DNA of 64,000 nt from positions 3,389,001 to 3,453,000 of the forward strand of contig NZ_OY776414.1 in NCBI RefSeq assembly GCF_963675585.1, in the 5' to 3' direction. Positions 36,201 through 43,766 of this stretch are shown in pieces. The DNA is from an uncultured Draconibacterium sp. Its GTDB lineage: Bacteria; Bacteroidota; Bacteroidia; Bacteroidales; Prolixibacteraceae. A model generated the notes under the pieces. The model was not told where the DNA came from and searched no databases. It saw only the letters and a program-made list of their open reading frames with translations. How positions within the stretch are numbered: position 1 is the first letter of the stretch; each line of letters starts with the position of its first letter. The translations under genes and the position numbers were made by a program.

Positions 36201-36228
36201 TCAACTTCTCATATAAATTGGGTTTAAT

Positions 36229-36265
36229 AGCCGCTTGTTGTTCTGGACAACAAGCGGTTTTTTTA
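36229..36265 (+). terminator. Terminator after Cys/Lys-rich gene A
   Basis: CCGCTTGTTGT (36231-36241) and ACAACAAGCGG (36247-36257) form a perfect 11-bp stem followed by eight T. Confidence 0.9.
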
Positions 36266-36267
36266 TT

Positions 36268-36957
36268 CTAACAATTCAGAATGTAACCCACTTTTACAAC
36301 ATTCTCAATGTTTATGTTTGGATCTTCGGCAAAGTATTTTCGAAGTTTCGAAATAAAAACATCCAGACTTCGCCCGGCAAAGTAGTCGTTCTCGCCCCAA
36401 ATGGCCGTGAGTATTTGTTCGCGCCTTACCACATTCTTTTTGGCATTGCACAACATTCGCAGCACTTCGGCTTCACGCGTGGTTAAACGTTTTATCTTCC
36501 CCTCGATTGTTAACGAGAGATTTTCAAAATCAAATTCGTAACGACCAATCTGAATCACATTTTCAATTACAGCTTCTGGTCTGTCGGACCGTTTACTGAT
36601 GGCAACAATTTTACACCAGAGCTCATCCTCATCAAATGGTTTGGTAATGTAATCATCGGCGCCAATAGTATATCCTTTCATCTTATCTTCCTTCATGGCA
36701 CGGGCGGTTAAAAACACCACGGGAATATCGGGATCTACCAATTTAATTTTCTGAGCAATGGAAAATCCATCCATTTTTGGCAGCATAACATCAAGTATAC
36801 AAAAGTTAAAGTTGCCGTTTTTGAATCCGTCCAAAGCAGCTTCGCCATCTTTAAACAAAGTCACCTTTACATTGCGGCTCTCTAAAAAATCAACCAACAA
36901 AAACCCAAGATTCAAATCATCTTCGGCAACGAGGATATTTAATTTGTTTTCTGTCAT
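36268..36957 (-). CDS. OmpR-family response regulator (RprY-like)
   Basis: This 229-residue regulator has a receiver domain (about 1-120) with the phospho-acceptor Asp in CILDVMLPKMDG and the conserved Lys in DDYITKPF. A winged-helix DNA-binding domain (about 130-229) has LTTREAEVLRMLC and RSLDVFISKLRKYF. It resembles RprY of Bacteroides. It overlaps the end of the upstream kinase gene by 41 bases, so the two are co-translated. Likely targets are the repeated TTAAC boxes in front of the flanking small genes. Confidence 0.92.
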   Translation of the reverse strand: MTENKLNILVAEDDLNLGFLLVDFLESRNVKVTLFKDGEAALDGFKNGNFNFCILDVMLPKMDGFSIAQKIKLVDPDIPVVFLTARAMKEDKMKGYTIGADDYITKPFDEDELWCKIVAISKRSDRPEAVIENVIQIGRYEFDFENLSLTIEGKIKRLTTREAEVLRMLCNAKKNVVRREQILTAIWGENDYFAGRSLDVFISKLRKYFAEDPNINIENVVKVGYILNC

Positions 36958-38221
36958 TTGTGCCGTTTAATATAGGTAGTTTTATAGTAAATGTTGTGCC
37001 GGTGTTTTCAGTGCTTTCAACTGTAATCTCACCATTGTGTGCCTCTATCACTTTTTTCACATAAGCCAGTCCTATTCCAAAACCTTTAACATTGTGAACA
37101 TCGCCGGTTGGCACGCGGTAATATTTATCAAAAATGTATTTCTGGTATTTCGATGCAATTCCAATTCCTTTATCGCTTACCATCACCCAAATAGTTTCGT
37201 TGTTACTTCTGGTTTCAACAAGTATTTCAGGTGCATCTTTCGAGTATTTAATCGAATTCGAAATCAGGTTGACCAATGCATTGGTAAGATGAAGTTTATC
37301 GGCAAACACCATTGTTTCAGTGGCATTCAGCAGTGTCGATATTTTGCCGTTCATGTCCTGAAGAATCATCTCGAAAGTAGAAATGCTATCTTCAACTACA
37401 GCATGTACATCAAGTGTTTCTTTTGAATAATCAAATTCATCGCGTTCAATTGCAGCCAAATGCAACATACTTTCCACCAAATGTTGCAACTTCTTATTCT
37501 CCTTCGAAATCAGTTCGGCATAGTTCACCAGCTTGTCTTCTGTATTGTAACGTTTTTTCCGAATCATATTCGAAGCCAGTGCAATACTCGATAAGGGAGT
37601 TTTAAACTCGTGACTAACATTATTCAGTAACTCTTTGGTATGTTCGGCAATCCGAAGTTCTTGTTTGTACAAACGCAGCAAATAAACCAGGGCTAAAATC
37701 AATAAAAAAATCAGGAGCAGCGAGGCCAGAAACATCAAACCTGTTTTTTCGAGAAAAAACTTTGTCCTTCCGGGAAACTTCACCACCAGTTCGTAACCGT
37801 TTTGTCCAATTAATTCGCCCAGATTTGTGGTGTAATACAAACCTTTATCGAGTTCCGCTTCAATCGTTTTTAATTCTTTTGAATCCGTCTCCAAAATCAT
37901 TAAATCGTATTCCAAAAAAATGTCGTAAGTTTTTAATTCGTCATCAATTGCGTTGTGAATTTTGTCCCAAACTCCGGTATTGGTCAGTTGTGTCTCCAAC
38001 CGTATTGAATCGCACTCAACACATTCCTTCATTTTACTGCAAAATGGCCGGTTGGCAGTTAAATTAGAAATGGTTTGGTTTAATGCGAGCGTTACACTTT
38101 TCTGAAATACTTTTTCCTGAAAATGAATGGAATACACAATCCAGCGCACCTGTGTTGCCAAAAGCGCAAAAATGATAACAAGGGTAAATCCCAATATATA
38201 TTTTCGGATGATGTTTTTCAT
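36917..38221 (-). CDS. Sensor histidine kinase (RprX-like)
   Basis: This 434-residue kinase starts at the ATG at 38221; a TTG at 38230 is possible. It has two membrane helices (about residues 8-25 and 165-190) enclosing a periplasmic sensor region with CSKMKECVEC. A HisKA box follows, with the phosphorylated His in NNVSHEFKTPLSS. The HATPase domain has VNLISNSIKYS, DKGIGI and GFGIGLAYVKKV. The Cys-rich stretch in the sensor region could respond to redox state or metal. It forms an operon with the response regulator. Confidence 0.92.
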   Translation of the reverse strand: MKNIIRKYILGFTLVIIFALLATQVRWIVYSIHFQEKVFQKSVTLALNQTISNLTANRPFCSKMKECVECDSIRLETQLTNTGVWDKIHNAIDDELKTYDIFLEYDLMILETDSKELKTIEAELDKGLYYTTNLGELIGQNGYELVVKFPGRTKFFLEKTGLMFLASLLLIFLLILALVYLLRLYKQELRIAEHTKELLNNVSHEFKTPLSSIALASNMIRKKRYNTEDKLVNYAELISKENKKLQHLVESMLHLAAIERDEFDYSKETLDVHAVVEDSISTFEMILQDMNGKISTLLNATETMVFADKLHLTNALVNLISNSIKYSKDAPEILVETRSNNETIWVMVSDKGIGIASKYQKYIFDKYYRVPTGDVHNVKGFGIGLAYVKKVIEAHNGEITVESTENTGTTFTIKLPILNGTNDRKQIKYPRCRR

Positions 38222-38384
38222 TCTGTACAAAATAAACGGTTAATTCGGAATATAGTTCAGCATTGCCAATCTACTTAAATCCCAAAATTCCGTTTCTTAT
38301 TTTTCAATTTCTGTAAGTAGCAAAAGGTACCAACTGCAAGCAAAAGTAATTATTCGATCAGTAAATAACTTCGATAAAAAGCCT

Positions 38385-38402
38385 GTTAACACCTCGTTAA
38401 CC
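38385..38402 (+). promoter_or_regulatory. Putative OmpR-type operator upstream of the second Cys/Lys-rich gene
   Basis: GTTAACA (38385-38391) and GTTAACC (38396-38402) are direct repeats 11 bp apart with a 4-base spacer. They end 21 bases before the -7 element, so they occupy the -33 region, as expected for an activator site. Confidence 0.55.
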
Positions 38403-38423
38403 CATTTTTACAGGAAAATAGAA

Positions 38424-38431
38424 TATATTTG
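38424..38431 (+). promoter_or_regulatory. -7 promoter element of Cys/Lys-rich gene B
   Basis: TATATTTG is an exact TAnnTTTG match, 31 bases before the start codon. The -33 TTTG is missing and is replaced by the TTAAC direct repeats. Confidence 0.55.
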
Positions 38432-38462
38432 ACCGAGAATAATTTATAAAACCAAAAAAATA

Positions 38463-38813
38463 ATGAAAAAAGTATTGTTTATTTTAGCCTTGGTACTTAC
38501 TTATGGAGTATCAGTTTCGAACGCAACACCAAAAGTAATTTCTGTTGAAAAATCGAAAGTAACTGTAGTTGCCGACAACGATAACTTTTCTACCGCAGTA
38601 GAAGGAGAAAAAGAGAAAAAGAAAGAAAAAAAGGCTGCCGAAGCCAAGAAAACAACAGAAACTAAAAAAGCTTGCTGTGGCGACAAAGCAACTGTTGAAG
38701 AAGAAGGAACAACAGGATGTAGCGAAGCTCAGAAAAAAAGCTGTGCAGCTGCAGGTAAAACTTGTGCCGACGAAAAAGCAGCAACAAAAAGTTGTTGTGG
38801 CGGTAAAAAATAG
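38463..38813 (+). CDS. Small exported Cys/Lys-rich protein B
   Basis: This 116-residue paralogue of protein A (35889-36200) has a signal peptide MKKVLFILALVLTYGVSVSNA. It shares VTVVADNDN and EGEKEKKKEKKAA, and its tail has seven Cys (ACCGDK, GCSE, SCAA, TCAD, SCCGGKK). It has more Cys than A, including two CC pairs. It lies on the opposite side of the two-component genes and has its own promoter, operator-like repeats and terminator. Function is unknown. Confidence 0.8.
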   Translation: MKKVLFILALVLTYGVSVSNATPKVISVEKSKVTVVADNDNFSTAVEGEKEKKKEKKAAEAKKTTETKKACCGDKATVEEEGTTGCSEAQKKSCAAAGKTCADEKAATKSCCGGKK

Positions 38814-38837
38814 AACCTACTATTTAGAATATATTTT

Positions 38838-38862
38838 AAGGGTGCAGTTTGCACCCTTTTTT
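38838..38862 (+). terminator. Terminator after Cys/Lys-rich gene B
   Basis: AAGGGTGC (38838-38845) and GCACCCTT (38851-38858) are followed by T's. Confidence 0.8.
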
Positions 38863-38923
38863 ATAGTTTAATTTTGCAGAGAATAGTACGAATTTGTACT
38901 TTCAACTTTCTTTAAAAACTATT

Positions 38924-40147
38924 ATGCGGGCACCAAAATCGTTTCGTTTGCACATTGGCATTTTTGGCCGAAGGAATGCAGGAAAATCGAGTATTTTAAA
39001 TGCACTTACCCAACAGGATGTTTCCATTGTTTCAGAAGTTGCAGGAACTACAACCGATCCGGTTGAAAAACCAATGGAACTACTTCCGCTGGGTCCGGTA
39101 CTTTTTATCGATACGGCCGGAATTGATGATGTTGGAGTCCTGGGCGAAAAACGAATCGCAAAAACACTTGCCGTATTCGACCGAACCGATTTGGGAGTTA
39201 TTGTGAGTAACTTTGAAGAATGGGGTAGCTACGAACAAAAATTAATGGACGAACTAAAAGACCGTGCTATCCCTTTTGTAATCGTCTTTAATAAAATCGA
39301 TTTATTCCAAACCGATGAAAGTATACTGGCACATTTAAACACGGAAAAAATAAAATATGCACAAACTTCAACGGTAGAAAGAACCGGCCTTTTGGAATTA
39401 CGCCAGTTGTTGCTAAACTCGGCTCCTGCCGATTATATCAATCGCCCGAGTATTTTGGCTGATTTGGTGGGTGCAGGCGAAGCAGCCGTTTTGGTGGTGC
39501 CAATTGACAAAGAAGCTCCCAAAGGCAGATTGATTTTACCACAGGTCCAGAGTATCCGCGATTTACTCGACAACGACGCATTTTGTATGGTTGTAAAAGA
39601 ACGGGAACTTCGGGAAGCACTTTCGCGTTTTAATAAACCACCCAAATTAGTGGTTACCGATTCGCAAGCCTTTTTAAAGGTTGCTGCCGACACGCCACCT
39701 GAAATACCTCTAACTTCGTTTTCAATTTTATTTGCCCGCTACCAGGGCGATTTAACAGCTTTGGTGCAAGGTGCAATGGCCATCGACAAATTAAAAACAG
39801 GCGATAAAGTGTTAATTGCAGAGGCCTGCTCGCACCATCCCATTGGCGAAGATATAGGAACAGTAAAAATACCACGCTGGCTGACTCAGTACGTTGGCGG
39901 AAAATTAGAAATTGACAGTACCCGCGGACACGACTTCCCTCCAAATTTGGCTGAATACAAATTGATTGTACATTGTGGTGCCTGCATGTGGAACCGCCGC
40001 GAAATGCTTAGCCGCATTATGAAAGCCCGCCAGGCAGGCGTGCCAATTACCAACTACGGACTCACAATTGCTTATTCTCTGGGAATATTTGAACGTGCAT
40101 TACACCCTTTCCCGGCTGCGCTCGAAGTTTATAGAAATGGAATTTAA
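38924..40147 (+). CDS. hydF: [FeFe]-hydrogenase H-cluster scaffold GTPase HydF
   Basis: This 407-residue protein starts at the ATG at 38924, because the upstream in-frame ATG lies close to the preceding terminator. The GTPase domain has the P-loop GRRNAGKSS (15-23), DTAG and NKID. A dimerisation domain follows. The C-terminal cluster site has the Cys/His set (EACSHHP near 305, HCGACMW near 350) typical of HydF. HydF carries the precursor cluster to the hydrogenase. It is separated from hydE and hydG by about 5 kb containing the two-component system. Its end overlaps the next, convergent gene by 4 bases. Confidence 0.95.
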   Translation: MRAPKSFRLHIGIFGRRNAGKSSILNALTQQDVSIVSEVAGTTTDPVEKPMELLPLGPVLFIDTAGIDDVGVLGEKRIAKTLAVFDRTDLGVIVSNFEEWGSYEQKLMDELKDRAIPFVIVFNKIDLFQTDESILAHLNTEKIKYAQTSTVERTGLLELRQLLLNSAPADYINRPSILADLVGAGEAAVLVVPIDKEAPKGRLILPQVQSIRDLLDNDAFCMVVKERELREALSRFNKPPKLVVTDSQAFLKVAADTPPEIPLTSFSILFARYQGDLTALVQGAMAIDKLKTGDKVLIAEACSHHPIGEDIGTVKIPRWLTQYVGGKLEIDSTRGHDFPPNLAEYKLIVHCGACMWNRREMLSRIMKARQAGVPITNYGLTIAYSLGIFERALHPFPAALEVYRNGI

Positions 40148-40626
40148 ACCTTTGAATTTATCTTTCTGAAGAAACCAAAAAATTCAATTTTCCCAAAAGC
40201 ATTCTTTTTTAACAGTTTAAGATTTCCTTTTTCAAAGGCAAACTGGAATTCAATACTATCCCTAAAATTTTCCGCATCGAGCAGTGTAACAAAGTTTTTA
40301 GCAACACTCCACTTGCCATTTTTACTGTTCTGAATCAGCGAAATGGGAATATTTGATTGTCTCGAATAACTCTGCTCCGAAAATTCAAGCTCAAATAACT
40401 GGCTTCTGGCTTTTAATTCTTTCTCTTCAAAATGTAGAAGTTCCTCCTTTTCATCTACAAAGTATTCGTACAACTGCCACTTTCCTGGTAATTTTTTACG
40501 CGGACGTTCGAACATTTCGGTCGCTTGTAACCAGCCACCAATTTTCAAAAAGAATGATTTTGTTGTCATAATTTTGGCTCTACTTTTATCAGACACAAAA
40601 AACACCCGATAGTTTAACCTTTCCAT
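40144..40626 (-). CDS. Hypothetical protein, small beta-rich domain
   Basis: This 160-residue protein starts at 40626, or at a second ATG at 40569 (MTTKSFFLKIGGW), which may be the true start. I do not recognise the family. The LPGKWQLYEYFVDEKEELLHF segment and regular alternation of hydrophobic and charged residues suggest a lipocalin-like beta-barrel. That is weak. No signal peptide is seen. It is convergent with hydF and overlaps it by 4 bases. Confidence 0.55.
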   Translation of the reverse strand: MERLNYRVFFVSDKSRAKIMTTKSFFLKIGGWLQATEMFERPRKKLPGKWQLYEYFVDEKEELLHFEEKELKARSQLFELEFSEQSYSRQSNIPISLIQNSKNGKWSVAKNFVTLLDAENFRDSIEFQFAFEKGNLKLLKKNAFGKIEFFGFFRKINSKV

Positions 40627-40861
40627 TCAACTTTCGCTAAAATACTGCAACATTTCAAATACCAGATTCGTCTGCTGTAAAATCCGGTTCGTGCAGATTG
40701 ATTAAATCTGTTCAATTAAGTGATGAAGTCATCTGATTATGGATGCATTTCACCGAACAAACAGACTAAGTTAACGAATTAAGTAGCATTATTTCACCGA
40801 CTTACATACTTTGCAATCTGCATTTGCGTTTTCTAGAATACTTAACTGTAAAATTAAAGCC

Positions 40862-42142
40862 ATGGAAACAGAAATTTTTCTGAAAGAATACCAGTTTACC
40901 CTCGAATCTGAATTGGCTACAAATCATCAACACCAATTAAAAAAAAGCAAAGAAAAAGGCGAAGAAGACGGGAAACGAAATTTGCCTTCGGTTGATGACG
41001 ATTTTACAACGCCAATAGAACAGGAAATCCGGAGTAAATACCAGGCAGAAATTGAGGGCTTGTACCAAAACGGACGACAGGTTTTAAACGATTTAAAGGA
41101 AAACAACTTTAAACAGGTAAACGAAGAACTAAATGAACTGGACGAAACTAAAATTACCGGATTGCTGACTGAGGTTGAAAACGAAAAAACAAAAAAACTG
41201 GAGGAATTAACCTTAAATCATTTAGACACGGTAAAAGACATTGAAAATTCGCCTCACTACCAGTTGGAGAAAAAACGCTTTGATAAAATTAAAAACCGCT
41301 GGGAAGAAGTTTCGGAGAAACACAACCGACAGGAAAGCAACATCCAGTTTAAACCCTACTGGGCCTACATATTATTGTTGCTTGGTATTGGTATTGCAGA
41401 GTTTCCTTTAAATAACCAGGTTTTTATTTCTTTTCGCGAAACACCGCTTTTAACACTGATAATGGCCGGCGTTTTGGTAATTACTTTACCCTTTTTGGCA
41501 CATGCCGCGGGTAAACTTTTAAAACAAGTAAAAGAGCGCAGTATTTACCCAATTCTGTTTATTATCCTGTTTTTAACAGTGGGAACGGTCAGCTATTTTA
41601 CAGCGCTTTTACGCAGTAATTATCTGGGAGAACTGGGCGTTGCTCAAGAACAACTTCTTCTGGATCAGTGGACCTTTTTTACCATTGGTGTTATTCTGTT
41701 TATGGTGGGTACCGTAGCCTCATTTTTTGCACACGACAGCAGCAACGAGTTTCACGAAGTTTACAAAAAGTACCATCGCGAAGAAGAACAGTTTTTAAAG
41801 CTCCAGAAAGAAGTTAGCGATAAAAGAGCTGCTGAGAAAGAAAATTTTGATGCTGAACGCAAACGCATTCAAAACGAATGCAGCGACAAAACCGAAGCAC
41901 TTAAAAATAAATTGCAGCATTTAAAAAGCAAAAAAACCGAGATAACAGGAAACTACAAAAAAGTATTTGCTTTTTGTCAGGGAATGGAGCGTAAAATAAA
42001 CAATCATTTTAAAGAAGCCATTTTTAATTACCGAGACACAAACCTCACCTATCGGAACAACCACCGACAACCCAAAGCATGGGGCGAACTGGTACCCGAT
42101 TTAAAGGGATATTTTGTTGAGAAAGAAAGTGAGCAGGAATAG
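40862..42142 (+). CDS. Coiled-coil membrane protein, unknown function
   Basis: This 426-residue protein starts at the ATG at 40862. Residues 1-155 are a long charged coiled coil. Four membrane spans follow (about 165-185, 195-220, 230-252 and 268-288). Residues 295-400 form a second coiled coil (EEEQFLKLQKEVSDKRAAEKE region). There is no signal peptide, so both coils should face the cytosol. I do not recognise a family. It lies 84 bases upstream of a VWA-like lipoprotein gene on the same strand, probably in one operon. Confidence 0.65.
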   Translation: METEIFLKEYQFTLESELATNHQHQLKKSKEKGEEDGKRNLPSVDDDFTTPIEQEIRSKYQAEIEGLYQNGRQVLNDLKENNFKQVNEELNELDETKITGLLTEVENEKTKKLEELTLNHLDTVKDIENSPHYQLEKKRFDKIKNRWEEVSEKHNRQESNIQFKPYWAYILLLLGIGIAEFPLNNQVFISFRETPLLTLIMAGVLVITLPFLAHAAGKLLKQVKERSIYPILFIILFLTVGTVSYFTALLRSNYLGELGVAQEQLLLDQWTFFTIGVILFMVGTVASFFAHDSSNEFHEVYKKYHREEEQFLKLQKEVSDKRAAEKENFDAERKRIQNECSDKTEALKNKLQHLKSKKTEITGNYKKVFAFCQGMERKINNHFKEAIFNYRDTNLTYRNNHRQPKAWGELVPDLKGYFVEKESEQE

Positions 42143-42226
42143 AGGTACAAAGATTACAGCAGTGTTCCAACTTGAGAAAGACAGCATCATTCCGCTCCAA
42201 ATAATTACCGTATAAAAGCCACAACA

Positions 42227-42979
42227 ATGAAACGAACTCGAATAATATTTCTAACGTTTGCACTTTTCACCTTGCTTCTTTCGTGCAAAACCGAAACACC
42301 ACAAAACACTGCCATTTCGGTGTTGATTGATGTTACCGACGAGCGATTTAAAGATGAAAATTTTATTGCTGAAAATCTGCCAAAATTCTTAACCCTTATG
42401 AAACTTGATAAAGAAACCGGGGGATTTTCGGGAGGAGAAATAAAACTTTCGCTTATTAACGAAGTTTCCGACTCTCGGTCAAAATCGATAAAAATAGCGG
42501 TTGGAGAAACAGGTATGATGGGCGAAAATCCATTAAACAGAAAAGATCAGGTAGAAAGGTTTTACAATGACTTGGACCAGGCATTTGTTTCCCTTATGGA
42601 AAGCGCAGACTGGGGAACCGATGCTTCAAAAATTTATCAGAAAGTAACGCGTGAGTGTATTAAAATGAACCGTACAGTAGCAGATAGAAAATACCTGATT
42701 ATTTATTCCGACATGTTGGAAAATAGTTCGTTGTTTAGTTTTTATGGCACCAATTGGAAAAACCAGATTGAGAAAATGACGACAGAACCAGATAAAACAC
42801 TTGGACAATTGGCCAAAAACGGACCTGCACTTCCGGATTTAAGCGCATTCGAAATTTATATTGTTGCGATCCGCACTTCGGGAAACGACGAAAAGATCAA
42901 TCTCTCGGAGCAATTCTGGACTTCACTTTTTGAGTACCAGGGAGCCGCAGTAACATTTAGTTCGGGTTTAGAAATCTAG
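42227..42979 (+). CDS. VWA-like lipoprotein, unknown function
   Basis: This 250-residue protein has a lipoprotein signal with lipobox LLSC. The mature part starts with a strand ISVLIDVTDERF, whose DVTD could be a metal-ion (MIDAS-like) site. YLIIYSDMLENSS near residue 150 looks like the second metal-binding loop of a von Willebrand A fold. It probably forms a unit with the coiled-coil membrane protein just upstream. No partner substrate is evident. Confidence 0.6.
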   Translation: MKRTRIIFLTFALFTLLLSCKTETPQNTAISVLIDVTDERFKDENFIAENLPKFLTLMKLDKETGGFSGGEIKLSLINEVSDSRSKSIKIAVGETGMMGENPLNRKDQVERFYNDLDQAFVSLMESADWGTDASKIYQKVTRECIKMNRTVADRKYLIIYSDMLENSSLFSFYGTNWKNQIEKMTTEPDKTLGQLAKNGPALPDLSAFEIYIVAIRTSGNDEKINLSEQFWTSLFEYQGAAVTFSSGLEI

Positions 42980-43285
42980 GACAAAAAGAAAGGGTAGCCC
43001 TCCAGCCACCCCCTGATAGATTTAAAATCTAATGATAAAAAATAAGGGTATACAAGTTTAGCAAAACATTCCGAGAGTTAAACCCCTTATTCAGACCTAT
43101 TTATTAACATTGCAACGTGTATAGCGCTAAAATTTCAACACTTTTATTAAAATTTTTAGTCCATATATTCGAAATTTCAAACGCTGTTAACATTTCAACA
43201 CAATTCATTCTACTTTATTAATAATCTGCATTTTACCCTACAAAAGCCAAAACCGCCAACTTTTTATCCAATCTTTAATTATCTG
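42980..43285. other. Intergenic region, no gene seen
   Basis: This is the first part of a 416-base gap before rpsO. A short palindrome TAGATTTAAAATCTA lies at 43017-43031. AATAAGGG (43041-43048) and CCCTTATT (43084-43091) could pair over a long loop. Neither is a convincing terminator. The rest is AT-rich without a coding frame. Confidence 0.4.
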
Positions 43286-43316
43286 TTTGAAAATCAAAAA
43301 CTTTTATATACTTTTG
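43286..43316 (+). promoter_or_regulatory. Promoter of rpsO-pnp
   Basis: TTTG (43286-43289), a 19-base spacer and TACTTTTG (43309-43316) form a textbook Bacteroidota housekeeping promoter. The leader to the rpsO start is about 75 bases. Confidence 0.75.
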
Positions 43317-43395
43317 TCGCCAATTAATTTTAAGCCGTTTCTATTTAAAGCGATGTTGCGGTTTAAACATTGTATAACAAATTAGTTCTTTTAAA

Positions 43396-43665
43396 ATGTA
43401 TTTAACATCAGAGAAAAAAACGGAACTGTTTACCAAACATGGTAAATCAGCAACCGACACAGGAAGTGCGGAAGGTCAGATTGCATTGTTCACACTAAGG
43501 ATTAACCACCTTACCGAACACTTGAAGCAAAACAAAAAAGACCACAGCACACGTCGTTCTTTAATTAAACTGGTAGGTAAGCGTAGAAGCTTGTTAGACT
43601 ACCTAATCAAAAAAGATATCGAACGTTATCGTGCGATTATCAAAGAGTTGAACTTACGTAAGTAA
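43396..43665 (+). CDS. rpsO: 30S ribosomal protein S15
   Basis: This 89-residue primary 16S rRNA-binding protein of the small subunit has the S15 signature GSAEGQIALFTLRINHLTEHL (residues 23-43), followed by HSTRRSLIKLVGKRRSLLDYL. Length matches the family exactly. It is followed after a hairpin by pnp, the usual rpsO-pnp order. Confidence 0.98.
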   Translation: MYLTSEKKTELFTKHGKSATDTGSAEGQIALFTLRINHLTEHLKQNKKDHSTRRSLIKLVGKRRSLLDYLIKKDIERYRAIIKELNLRK

Positions 43666-43672
43666 AGATATT

Positions 43673-43706
43673 GAAAGGCAATGCATTGGTATTGCCTTTC
43701 TTTTTT
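43673..43706 (+). terminator. Hairpin between rpsO and pnp
   Basis: GAAAGGCAAT (43673-43682) and ATTGCCTTTC (43691-43700) are followed by six T. As in other bacteria it may be an attenuating terminator or a processing site for the rpsO-pnp transcript. Confidence 0.8.
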
Positions 43707-43766
43707 GTAAATTGCAAATCCTCACCACCCATTGTAATTTAAACTTAAAGATTTATTAGAAAAATT

